A stretch of 64,000 nt of DNA from Marsupella aquatica. Its lineage: Eukaryota; Marchantiophyta. The stretch's first letter is position 1. Each line of letters starts with the position of its first letter. Below, one piece after another: positions 44,947 through 56,612 of the stretch. The translations under genes were made by a program, and so were the position numbers. Under the pieces are notes generated by a model. The model saw nothing but the letters and a program-made list of their open reading frames with translations, searched no databases and had not been told where the DNA came from. The stretch covers positions 7,378,001 through 7,442,000 of the forward strand of contig OZ316896.1 in assembly GCA_973895155.1 (NCBI GenBank). Direction: 5' to 3'.

Positions 44947-47900
44947 AAGTAGATCGCGTTACAGTACATAGCATACGAGACCATGGTCTTTGATCGTTTT
45001 TCATTATTTTAAGGTTAGAAGCATACAAATTTGTGGGCCATTTTTGGATCCTTTCCTGGTTTCATCCTAGCGTAACAGCAGGGTGATTTGGAAGTGTCTA
45101 ATAAGCTCTGGGGGATATGATACCCCGTATGATACTCGTTAGGACGGTGCCACCGTCCAGTCGAAAACCAGTACTAGGCGTGAACAAGCTGTACACGAGC
45201 CTGATTCCCGTCCTTTGGACATCAATAATCTGAGCAAAGATTCTCATTTCCTACCCCACCCTGGCACTTCATTCTAGACCGTAACCCTTACTCTAGCAGT
45301 CTAGCTTCACTGTGTTTTAAAACTGCCTAAAAACTGCATCTAAAGATGATGCAACATGACAAAAATTAATCGTAAATGGCCGGATAATTAACAAGCCCCT
45401 AAAACAAGAGGCTACATAAAAGACCCTCTAATCACACATCAAAATGTGGTCATATATGGAGTCTCTCATTAATGCTAAAGTACATTTTCCGTAGAGGTTG
45501 ACGCACGATTTAGCTCTTCCAGATTTGTTTAGAATATTTTGGGTAATTCTAGAATGAGATTAATCACCCTCCATAATTGATTAACATGCATTCGGGTAAG
45601 ATACATTCCAAGACAGAGAATGTTTACAGCGTGGGCCACACTGGATCCTTAATGGAATCGTTTTCATCTTTCACGAAGCGTTCTAAAGAGCTTTGAGAAG
45701 CGTCAATCTTGTTCAAAGGATTTGTCGGAAGAATTTTGCGAACCAAGACAAATTATTTCCGGCGAACAACGATTGGAGGAGTGCTTTGCTGACGGCAGCT
45801 TTCTCCCTCGTGAGAATATGCCTACAGTAAAAGATTTGAAATGAACTCGGAATATGAACTCTACAGAGAAATTTCAATAATCCTGCGGGAGACGAGAGTT
45901 ACTGCGTTACGTGACCTCATTTAGAAGGGAATCAGAATGTACGTCTGGGAGAATCCGGCGATCAGAATTGGGGTGACGATGCAGAGGGCACAGCGATTTG
46001 AGTTACGTTACTGATTCGCAATGTCCGTTTGCTAGTTTTGATCCGTAGAGATTACCTCTGTGTTAGTGCACAGTGGGTTCCGGTTGAAGAAGTGAGAACT
46101 GAAAGCTTCTATATAGAGTTGAAGAAAATTAAAGCTTTCATGTCATCCTCGTTTGCTTGGGGCATGACTTTATTCTGCAGTACCGTTAATTGTAACCTGT
46201 AGCTGAAGCCTGCGCAATAACGACGCAAGGTGTAATTGAGATCCTCCGGGACACCCTAGCCGGTACCCTAGCTCTTGAGCGATCAAATGGGCTCAACGGT
46301 ACGTAGCGACGGATTTTTACTTCATCCATGCACGGACCAAAGACTCTCAAGATGAGTTGAGGGCTCGGCTCCATATTTGAATTGTGTTGAGATTACGTAC
46401 TAACCGCCTACAGTAGCTGTATCGATCCATCAATGTTTAAGGCTATTGATCGATCTGTAGCAAAACCGGTTTCTAAGGGATGTCTGCAGCATTCACCGCC
46501 AGCTCGAGTAAGTTCCGCGACCGAATGATGTATCCAGTACTAAGTCCCAGACCTTCATTACATTGTTCGCCAGCAGGCCTAACTGATGGAGGCAGCTAGA
46601 GATTTCAGTTTGCGGGATCGAAGTTTTTTACTTGGTTTCGAACGTTGGGCCATCCAACAACATAGCCACAAGCAGAGCTACCAATCTCGCAGGCTACTAA
46701 TGAAGCAATCCATCGCTGAACTTGTTACCATGCTGGAATCAGTACCCAGCTTGAAGTAGTCATTAGGACCGAACTAAGGTATGAAACCCCAAGAATAATT
46801 AATCTTGATATCATGGCAATATATTAAAACCCATTTGGTGATCTTGAGATATCAGATAAATAGACAATTTTGCTTCTAACGTTGGAACTGGCCTGTAAGC
46901 TTAGAGCTATATATGGAGTACCTGCCTTCCATACATATCTTCTTTGAAAATCAGATACGGACTCATTCGCTTCTTCAAAATTATGTAGACCTCTGTTCCT
47001 GTTTTTGTACTAATTTTTGGTTCAAGCTAATTTGTGCTCAACCCTTTGTTTAAAGCTAGTGAACAAGTCCGCAAAGCTCCAAGTCTAGCCAATAGTCTGA
47101 TTTTCGAAACAGTTTTCTCGTGTTGTACTCGTTTTTAGAGAATCGAAAGTAGTACTTTCCAGACAAGGTTTTATGTAATCATGTTCATACGCACCGTCAT
47201 AGTGAAATCCAAACTCAACTAAAGCTCTATTCTTAAAACCTGTCGTCTACTCATGGCTAAGTCAACTTGTCACTGAGTGCGTGAGGTAATCGATACATCA
47301 GTGGATTCAAGGCGATTGTCCAGCGAAGTTTTGATTTTATGTATCCAGGCGAACTCATAAGATTCTTTTGCAGTAGATTTGGTGCACGGTGCCAACGCGT
47401 ACTGATCGAGAGACAAATGCTACCAGCCTACCAGCCTACCACAGCAATGGTGTTCTTTGGAATGATCATTTTTGATCGCTCGATTGTTAACATATACTCT
47501 GCATGAATAAACCATGGGTATCAGAGTTGTGACGGTTCAACGGGCATCAACGAGTTTGCACGTTCCTTCCCCTCCATTCGTAGTACACGGTTTGTACGTC
47601 TAGCCAATCGTACCTTGTATGCGTTCCCTTTTAATAATCTCAATGTATTTAATTAATTCACGGAGCTGACCATGGCTATTTGGCATGGATACGTACAGTC
47701 TATTGTTCCGAAGTTTTATTTGTGAAAATCTGGACTCTTATATGACTTTTCGGTAGCATCGCTTAAGACGGCTCATCTACGAGATTCTACGAATTGAACC
47801 GGGCTGGGGTTGAATGTTCAAAAGGAGAACACGATCTCAATGGAGAAAGAGCTGGATCAATTTCATTTACTGCCAACATCCATAGTTTTCGAATCCTGGA

Positions 47901-47966
47901 GCGCCTTGTCGTATTATTCAACGTATGCTGGTCGAACCAGACGTTTCCATCGAAGGGTCACTCGCT
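44947..47966. other. No gene recognised
   Basis: Only motif-free short frames; no structural repeat was identified. Confidence 0.4.
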
Positions 47967-48014
47967 CAGGCATCAAAACCCTGTTGTCTGCAGGCATCAA
48001 AACCCTGTTGTCTG
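47967..48014. repeat. Two tandem copies of a 24-bp unit
   Basis: CAGGCATCAAAACCCTGTTG plus TCTG occurs at 47967-47990 and again at 47991-48014. Being a multiple of three, it keeps any overlapping frame open. The frames here show no other sign of coding. Confidence 0.93.
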
Positions 48015-50520
48015 CTTCGCTCTCATCAGCTTCCCCCGGCACCCATACCAAACGCGATGACGCAGCTGCATCATCATTGCGATAGAAAGGAGACTGACAA
48101 GTGCACGAATGCGCCTTCAGACATGCGAGCCCGCTCACCAGATACTTGATTACATCGTGAACGAGAATCTCATCATCGGTTGAGATAGGGTCTGGTGGGA
48201 CACCGTACTAGCGCACGATGAAGGCACACTGGCATGCCCTGGCTGGGCTACGTACTGGTGCTGTTCCTTTGTTTAAATAGGCTGAAACCATAAACAACTG
48301 ACTAGAGGAGGCTGGCAGGTACACGTGGATCAATGGATACATAGTACAGTTCTCGGACCGGACGAATCTGACTAGAACGGTAGGAGCACATGACTTATTT
48401 CTAGTTGGGCATCGAGAGACAGCAAATCCCAGACGATAGAGAGCTTATGACCTGCTCTATTGCTTCAACTAACGCTTAGCCAGGAATTACTCGTACTCCA
48501 TGAGAGGCCGTCTCGATCAACCGAGTAAGTACGCCAGTCCAGCTTTCAAGGTGCCGGTGCGATCAAGCTAGTAAGTGCTGTCTACTGAACTACGAAAATT
48601 CACGATGTTTTGCACGATCGATGAAGAGTCTACCGAGATTAATTTATGAACGTTTGCGTCCGTTCCTGGCAAATATGGTGCAAACTTGATACATGGAATT
48701 AAACTTCAGAGGTCTGTATACTTATCATATGAAGCGTATCAATGACTAATGCATAGGACCGCGTGATATGAATGCACTAGATTCAAAACGATCTTATCAT
48801 CGTGCATGACATTTTGCCTTGTCCATTTATTGCTATCACTCTTGCTCACTGCGTGCATGCCCAACTCACTGTTGTAGTAGAGCTAGAGCACACCTAAAGG
48901 TACCACTCGTGTGCGTGTACAGCGAATGAACATAATCAAATCCATACAATCATGTTGAGCTGAGCTGTAATTTATGGTCGTCAAACCCCGTTAAAACTTG
49001 ATCACTAATAACAAGATTCAGAAAACGTTGTGGAGCTTGAAGACTATGAATGTTCGTACTAAGCTCAAAAGCTTTGCAACTGGAAAGTAGCATATTTGAA
49101 AAGAATTATTTCAAGAAGAGCCTCGACTTCAGTCAGGCTTAATTTTGTGCATTCAAGCACCCCTTGAAAATTTTGATCTTTCATATCCCTGGTTTTGTTT
49201 GTGTTTCCTTGAATTTCTCGGGTATTTATTTGCAACACTAGCACATGCACGCAGGGTATTGTGTGATGTTAAAACAGAAGTGTTGTCGAGTACAGATGAC
49301 CAAGGAGTGTACGAGCTGACAGGCAATGGAGTTAGGGAGTCAGCTTGGCAGCCCCTTCGCAGTTGTCTCAAGGTGTATGCTAGCTATAAGGAAAGTGTTA
49401 GGTACATTGGGCAAATGAAAGATGCACAGTGACACTGGTAACCTTAGGCCCATTTCATGATTAGGAACAAAAGTCACCATTATCCAATGGGCAGGGTGGC
49501 TTCCCACCAGAACGATATATTAATATGGTAACCAGATCGATCATGAGACGGAACGCGAGGGATTGCATATTAGTGTTTGGATGTTAAGTTTTGCAGGAGT
49601 GAGACCTGCTCTAGCTTCCAGCACCACGAATCGAACACGTTAATTAGTCATATCCTCCACCCCCATTCATGGCACTTACGCTCAATGCCAGTACACTGTA
49701 TTGTTTTCTTTAATTAGTAACCTTATAACCTTGGGGTATATATATTCTTGCGTAGGTGAAGAGGGACGTGGGATGTTTTCCTATGGTCAGCATTCCACAG
49801 GACGTTTCCCTCGAGGTTTTATTGTCGAACCACTGAAAGTTTATAATCCCAACTCTGTTTTTTTTTAATTTTTTAATTTTTTTGGTTGAAATTGGAAGGC
49901 TTTATAGCAGGCCGGGGACAAACTCCACCTGACACAAAGGAACCGACAAAAGCCCTCGGGGCGCAGGAGACTCAACTACTCGGGCCAGTAGTCCCAATGG
50001 AGCCAGTCAACCATGGCACTGACCAGACTACATTGCATCTCAAGATAATTCTGTTCTAGGTTTCAGCTTATTTAACAACATTGCAGCAAGTACTCGGCTT
50101 GTAATTTCTAACATTCTGAGTTTGATTTCTAAGGTGTCCTCTACAGCTGAAATGAGTGATGTACTGAGCACTGGGTGGACCAGGGTGTCTATTATGCTCA
50201 GTGTTGGTGTGAACCACACTTATGACTTCTAAGTGATCTCGGAAGTTATTTCCCACGCCGATGTTACTAGCGTACCATTTGCTATTGTAGCTCAATTCCT
50301 GTGGGATATCTATCATTCAAAATGTTAGGGGTACTCATGGGGCTGGGGACTTCCGCTTTGGCCGCCCCACAATCTGAGAACGAAGTTAAGTTCGTCTGAA
50401 ATCCGCTATAGTTGACGCGCTTTACGTGTTGCTGTGTTGTCTGCCCGCATTGCCTTGATTGATTTGCGGGTTGATTTGACTGTTGGCATTGTGCATAATA
50501 ACCCAACTAGGGAGCCTTCC
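48015..50520. other. No gene recognised
   Basis: Short frames without motifs on both strands. A T-rich tract lies near 49858-49885. The last bases, GGAGCCTTCC, flank the Copia LTR. Confidence 0.4.
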
Positions 50521-50873
50521 TGTTAGGATTTATTCTTAGGTCTAGAGTAACGACTATGCCGTAGTTAAGGCTAACCTTAGTTGAAAACTTGGTTAGGTTA
50601 GTCATGTTGTGCGTGCACACTCTATACCTAAGCGGTGTTTGTTTGGAGAGTGGGAACTCAGGCTCATTGTTACAAAGCTAGTTGAGAGATAGAGAGAGCT
50701 TGTGCTATGGATGTTTGGTATATATGGCCGGTTGGCCTAGAGTGCAGTAAAGCTCATGTGTGGTCTCGTGGACGTAGCCTCATGTGAAGGTGAACCACGT
50801 ATCTCTCTGTGTTGACTCTTGTGCGTTGGATGGTTCATGGGCTTGTTGTTGCAATTGTCGTCTATACTCAACA
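50521..50873 (+). repeat. 5' LTR of the Copia element (353 bp)
   Basis: It begins TGTTAGGATTTATTC and ends ATACTCAACA, two bases before the primer site. Its first 170 bases match 60835-61004. It contains CGTGGACGTAGCC and GGTGAACCACGTATC, a block typical of plant Copia LTRs. Confidence 0.92.
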
Positions 50874-50875
50874 AT

Positions 50876-50887
50876 TGGTATCAGAGC
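50876..50887 (+). promoter_or_regulatory. Primer-binding site, initiator Met-tRNA
   Basis: TGGTATCAGAGC is complementary to the 3' end of plant initiator tRNA-Met and is the standard minus-strand primer site of plant Copia elements. It starts two bases after the LTR. Confidence 0.92.
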
Positions 50888-52711
50888 ATGCTTGGGAGGT
50901 GACTAGGTTTTTTTTGTGACGGTTTTTCAGCGTTCATTGTCAGTGTTGCATTCGGATTTTTGTCGCATGAAACTCAAATGTGCGTGGTTGAGTGGATAGA
51001 TTAGTGAGAGGGCTTTCTATCAGTGTATAGAACTCACTGGTTGGTATCCGTGGTGTGGAGGAATCGGAGTTTGCGTCAATTTGGAGTTATTCGTGTTCGA
51101 CGATTATTTGAGGGAGAGGCCAGAGTTTGTGTTTGCAACGGTGTGAGTTGTGCGGTGCGGGAGGCGTTGCATGTTATAGCTCAAGTTGGAGGTTGTGGCA
51201 AGCTGGTCATTTCGGTAGCTGAGTTGCTGCCGAGTCGTTATCGAGTGCTTCGTGACGATTAAAAGAGGCATTCAATTTTTTCACAGGCTATGGAGCTTGT
51301 TCCCATCTGAACTGGGTATCTCGTCATCACGTCCGACTCGGAGGAAGAATCGTGAAGTGCTAGGGCTCAACCTTGGGGGTTTTACATCCACAAAAATAAC
51401 ATATCACGTGCAACAAAGTATAGGGTCATTTTATTGGTTTGAAGGGAAGACTTAAAAAAATTTTGAGAAGAACAATAGGGTCTTTTAAATCTAATTTTGA
51501 GACTAATAAGAGCATTAGAGTCCTTGTAACCAAAATTTTGGAATCCAAGAATATTCCAACTTTACAGGGGTTGAAAAATTAAAAAATTCTTACATTTTAG
51601 GGGGTCCGAGGCCTAAAAATGTCACAGGTGATGGGGAGGCATCCATATAGTGAGACCCCCGAGGGCTCAATGAAGAGATCACGGCGTAGCGGTCATTTTG
51701 AGTTTGAGATTGGTACTTGACGCGAAGAGAGTGAGTTGCAACTGAAATTTTTCCTCTGCTGTGCAAGCAGACGGCGCTGGTTCAATTTGGCAAGTTTTCT
51801 TGTCGGTGGACTTCACTTTCCCAAGTTAAACGACGATTAGGTTTGTAATACAGCCTTTTTTGTGTTTAAATCGGCATTTTTGGGGGATACTATAGGGTGA
51901 TTTTTTTGTGTGCCCCTTGCTCGCCCCTGTTGTTAGCCGGCCGCTACCTCGCAGCGATGGCTCTCGCCTCCCCGGCCCTTAGTGTCTTTGCGGTTGCGTA
52001 TGCTACCGCTTTGACGCTTTGACGCCCTCTCGCATACGGCCCTGACCATTTATACATGGTTTTTTTCAAAAGGGGATCCAAACCCCTATAAGGCCCATTT
52101 TTAATTTCTTCTCCCGGCCTCAATCCCATTGGTTTGCACTTATGTTGGGACCTGCCACCCTCCGTTTTAACCGTTGGGACAGGGGGAATGGTCCCCTATG
52201 AGACCTGTCAGACTGTGCGAGAATATTCTTGAAAAACCAAAGAACTATTTTTTGATCGTCCGACAAAGATTTTGCGCGCCAAATGGTACATTTTTTGGTT
52301 CTTTTTTGGCGGGGTCGTAGCCATTGAAGTTAGCAACGCGGCATACCAATCAAATTGCAATTCCAACAACGGGTTGTACTTATCATTTTGGTTATTCCCT
52401 GAGGTGGTCAAAACAGGGGAGTTTCCCAAGGTTTTACCCACCCGAGCAAAATTTGTATAACTTTTCCGTCAAATTTCAATTTTGATTTTGGTTTTCAGGT
52501 TTGGACTCCTAGCTTCGTGGGCTACGCGGCGGTGTTTGGTTTTGAGTTTTTTGAGAAGTTGTGAAAAATAACATTTTTGTGATTTTCTCATACGAGTGAT
52601 TCGAAGGAGATTTTTGAAGACGTGGAACTTGAAGCAGGAGGATCACCACGATGGTTTGAGGTGGAGAGAGAGGAGTAAGAAGAAGGGCACGTGACACCGG
52701 TACCATCACCG
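50888..52711 (+). other. Unusually long Copia leader
   Basis: About 1.8 kb separates the primer site from the first gag ATG, whereas Copia leaders are usually much shorter. An AT-rich part (51400-51620) and a GC-rich part (51900-52200) suggest that further sequence has been inserted. No LTR or TIR pair was identified, and no coding domain is visible. Confidence 0.5.
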
Positions 52712-53648
52712 ATGAAATGTGTGGTGGAGAAAGCAGTTCTACTACCGGAGCTCACGGTAGTGTCAAAGAAGAAGATGGGGACGTTCAAGCTTGGGGGACC
52801 CAAGTATGAAGTCACAAAGTATGATCGACGCTCTGACTACTTGCTTTGGGAGAAGCAGGTGAAGGGAGTGCTCTATGCTTTGGGATCATGGGCCAACTGC
52901 TGAGCCCTCGTGACGACAATGTTGATAAGAAACAATTATGGGACCGCATGCATGCAGGAGCAGGGAGTGTGGTGTGTTACACACTATCTCATGCCTCCCA
53001 TCATCAAGCAGTTGGGTGCACATAAGAATTGCATGTCCTTGTTTGCGGAGTTGTAGAACAAGTATCACCGCATGGAGTTGTCAAACCGGCTCTACACTTC
53101 CTACAAACTGATGAGTTTCAGGATGAAGGAAACCAGTATGAAATTGTAGGACCAGGTGGATGCTTTCAACGACATGGTCATTGACTTAGAAAATCTTGGG
53201 GAGAAATTGAATGATGAGAAGAAGGCTCTACAGCTTCTCAGTTTTGATCATTGCCTCCATCTTACTAGTCCTTATCACAAGTGTTGTTGCATCGAATAGG
53301 AATATCATCTCATACAATGAGGTGGTGAGTTCTCTGCTTACTGATGATCTTCAACAGAAGATGCAGATCACGTCGTGCAACCTTCATCATCTGGTGCTGC
53401 TCTCAATGTTAACCGTGGGAGGAGTATGCAACGACCAACTGGGGACCGTAGAACCCAATTTAGATCTAAATCCAGGTCTAAGTCAACGGGCAAGTCCCCG
53501 GACAGAAGGCAAGTGACATGTTGGAAGTGCAACAAGGTTGGACACTTCAAGCGAGACTATAAGGGAAAGGCAGTTGAATCTTCATTGGAAAATGCGGCTA
53601 GGGCTAACGGAGACGCTGATTTACTCAATGATGAATATGTGCTATGAA
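52712..53648 (+). pseudogene. Copia gag, broken
   Basis: An N-terminal frame from ATG 52712 (or ATG 52772) reads MGTFKLGGPKYEVTKYDRRS then YLLWEKQVKGVL, the usual start of a Copia capsid, and stops at 52903. The central part (near 53090-53230: SYKLMSFRMKETSM, then DAFNDMVIDLENLGEKLN) is in another frame with internal stops. The zinc knuckle at 53519-53560 has the order C-x2-C-x4-H-x4, but its last cysteine is replaced by tyrosine. The protein cannot be functional. Confidence 0.9.
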
Positions 53649-53694
53649 GCCAGGGGTATGCCCTGTGCACGTCATCTAGGAGAGCTTAGATAAT

Positions 53695-54396
53695 GTGTGG
53701 ATTCTTGATTATGCTTGCTCTTTTCACATTTGTTACATTCATGAGTTTTTCAGTTCTTACTTTGTTTCAAACGGTTCAGTTCTGATGAGAAATGATCACT
53801 CCTGTCAAATTGAGGGTATTGGGTCTATGAAGATTCAAATGTTTGATGGCACTATGCGCATAGTGTCCAGAGTTAGGTATGTATCTGGCATGCGTAAGAA
53901 TCTGATTTCACTCGAGGTGTTGGATTCAAATGGTCATCAATGGAGCGTTATATATTGATGGTGAACTTCAAGTTAGGTCAGGAGAGACAATGATTTTGAA
54001 GGGGAGCAGATAAAAGAATTTGTATGTGTTGCAGGGCAATACTATATGTGAAGAGGCCAATGTAACCAAGTCTCACGAGGAGATGACTCAACTGTGGCAT
54101 TCCCGGTTAGGCCACATGAGTGAGAAGGGTTTAGCTCTCTTGCGGAAGAATGGTCTCATTTTTTATTTACAATCTTGTAAATTAGAGTTTTGCGAGCATT
54201 GCATTCTTTGAAAGTAGCATCGTCGTGCTTTTGGTGTTGGAACTCATCATTCCAAGGCGGTTCTTGAGTACATACATAGTGACGTGTGGGGTCCATCCCC
54301 GACTCCCTCACACTTTGGAAAGTTGTACTATGTATCCTATATTCATGATTACTCAAGATTTGTATGGATTTATTTCATAATGCATAAGTCTGATGT
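53695..54396 (+). pseudogene. Copia protease and N-terminal integrase, broken
   Basis: The protease starts VWILDYACSFH; the catalytic triplet that should read D-S/T-G/A is DYA (53707-53715). It continues to about 53958 with MRIVSRVRYVSGMRKNLISL. In the next segment (from about 54020) the integrase zinc-binding part reads LWHSRLGHMSEKGLALL and CEHCIL, followed by two in-frame stops. The catalytic core begins with YIHSDVWGP, then IHDYSRFVWIYF. The core is then interrupted by the insertion at 54397. Confidence 0.9.
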
Positions 54397-56612
54397 TGTA
54401 GAGTAGGGTTTAAGGAAATACGAACTACTTTCCTCTTAAACAACCAGAATTTGTTCCCGTAAGAGAGCTTGTGAAACCTAAAAGATTGTATTAATATACT
54501 TTGAGATAGTTAAGCTAACCTATCTCAGCCTTTACCGACATGCTTAGGTCAGGTGGAAAGAGTTTTTAATACATCCTTAGGTATTGTGATGTTTGCATCA
54601 TCAACAGTGCAATAATTAATTCTAAAACTATAACAAAACAACCAAAAGCCGAAGGCGTAAAGAGAGGATTAAGCGAGCCTTAAATGTCTCATCTCCTCTC
54701 GCCACTTAGCAATCTATGACTAAGTTAGGCACGATTAAGAGTCAACAGAGAGTCTGACTAAATTAGGCTGATGCCTAAAGCTAATCCTTAAAGCCAACCA
54801 TCTAAGAATTTGTAAAAGATGTATATAAGATAGCCCGTATTAACTTTCTGACCTATGTCAAGGCAAAGGTGGTATTGATTACTCCGAACTAACTTATTCT
54901 TCTATTCAATCCTTCATATTGCTCTTTTAGGACTACGCAATTTGTGAGTTCTCGTATGGTGCTTCTTCCACTAATACTTAATAAGCCATAAGTATTCCAT
55001 AGTCAACATGAATCTTTAGACCTTTGCATGGTCTCAGGCATGCATTTCCAGTCAGCCTAAAGGTTAACTATGACATTGCTAGTCACTTTCCATAGATTTT
55101 CTAGCAAGAATGGTCACACACTAATGTCCAAACACAAAGCATAGATCACCAAAATTATGAATCTATTACTTCTCTTCAAAGAAGGAGACTTTCACAAGTG
55201 AAATGCAAGTCTGAGTAAAATGTTGGAAACTTTCCCTCTTATACTTAGGGACAAGTCTCCTCTAAACAAAAGTTGAAGAGGTATGCCTCTTCAATTCTTA
55301 ACCTAAGTGTAAAAGTAAAAAGTAATGCTAAAGTCTGAAACTAGACTATGAGATAAAGTGCTCAGCAAAAATTCAAAGTCTAATTCTTCCTATACTAAGT
55401 TTTATAGGGCTTCAAACACGAAACCGGATCAAAAACCGGGTGGGAAACCGGATGGGAAGCCGGTTAAACTTCCGGATGGAATAACTTTTTACTCTTCAGG
55501 AGTTGAAGTGTCAGGTTTCACCGATGTGGAGTAGAAACCGATGTGGAGTCTACTGCTGGATCAATGGAGTTGAGAGGGTTTGGCATGAAAGTGATACCTC
55601 CAAAGGTAGTAGTAAAATAGGAAGCAAGTAGTACATTTTTGGTTTCAAAGTGAAAGGTTTCCAAAAATGAGGTCTTGAGATAATGTCCATTGATGTAAGT
55701 AAAATGTAGGAGTGCTAGAGTAATAAGAATTTGACTATCGAGTCTCTCCATCTTCCAATGAATGGGTATATCTTTTCATAGTATTCTTTCATACTTATCC
55801 AACCATTTTGATTGGTTAAGGTCTTTAGCCATGGATCATGCTTCCTATTGGTCCAAAGTCAGAAATCTTGAAGGTCAAATGGTGTGGAAGCAACGCTTCA
55901 AAATCTTCATTCCATTATTTGTCCGAAAATCTTGAATATCTTTTGGTTGCACCGGTTGGAGTCTCATAATATTAAGTGGGTCATTTCGAGTCCATTTTCA
56001 AACTTCTTTATATATATCTTAACCGCATCGGAAGGAGCTTTCCAACACACTTTACAGATCTTGATTTGGATAAATGGTTTGAGAGTTATGGTAATTTTTC
56101 TACCGGATGGTATGTCCAAACCGGATCAAAAACCGGATGGAAACCGGTTCAAATTCCGGATGGAATAACTCCTCAATTTCCATCACTTAGTTGGTGTAAT
56201 TTTTCCCATGAACTACTGGAAGGTGGGGTAACACAACCTTGATAAAAGATTGAGCTACTTGTTGCTGAAATGCACTGATTAATTCACCTTAGAATTAGCC
56301 GTCTAACTCAAGTTTGTGAAAAGTTGAACCTCAATTCCAAAGTTAAACCTTTGCTTGAGGGTTTGAAGTAGGTCTCTCCTCGCTATCAGATTTTCCCAAT
56401 ACCAATCCATTTATGGTTTTATTCCTCTTTCACTATTGAGTCGGATGAGGGACCATAACATCTTTATATGCACCTTGCCATGATTCAAGCTTAATATACT
56501 CACAGATGCTTAAATAGTCATTCAAGGTCCTCAACATGGTCATTGAGAACTATTTTTTTCATATAAAATAACTTTTCTATCCTTAAGGGCTTAACCCCTC
56601 TATTACAGATGT
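54392..56612. mobile_element. Nested solo LTR (2211 bp) with target duplication GATGT
   Basis: GATGT at 54392-54396 and 56608-56612 flanks a 2211-bp insertion, 54397-56607. It starts TGTAGAGTAGGG and ends CTCTATTACA, so it has the TG...CA ends and 5-bp duplication of an LTR integration. Its start does not recur near its end and no pol motif is present, so it is most likely a solo LTR. Inside are two related stretches, 55415-55490 and 56110-56170, each with several CCGGAT/CCGGTT words. I do not recognise the family. Confidence 0.85.

Noticed and set aside
38102-47990. CRISPR-like interpretation of short repeats
   Set aside because: The repeats are microsatellites or two-copy tandem duplications without spacers, and the DNA is plant nuclear.
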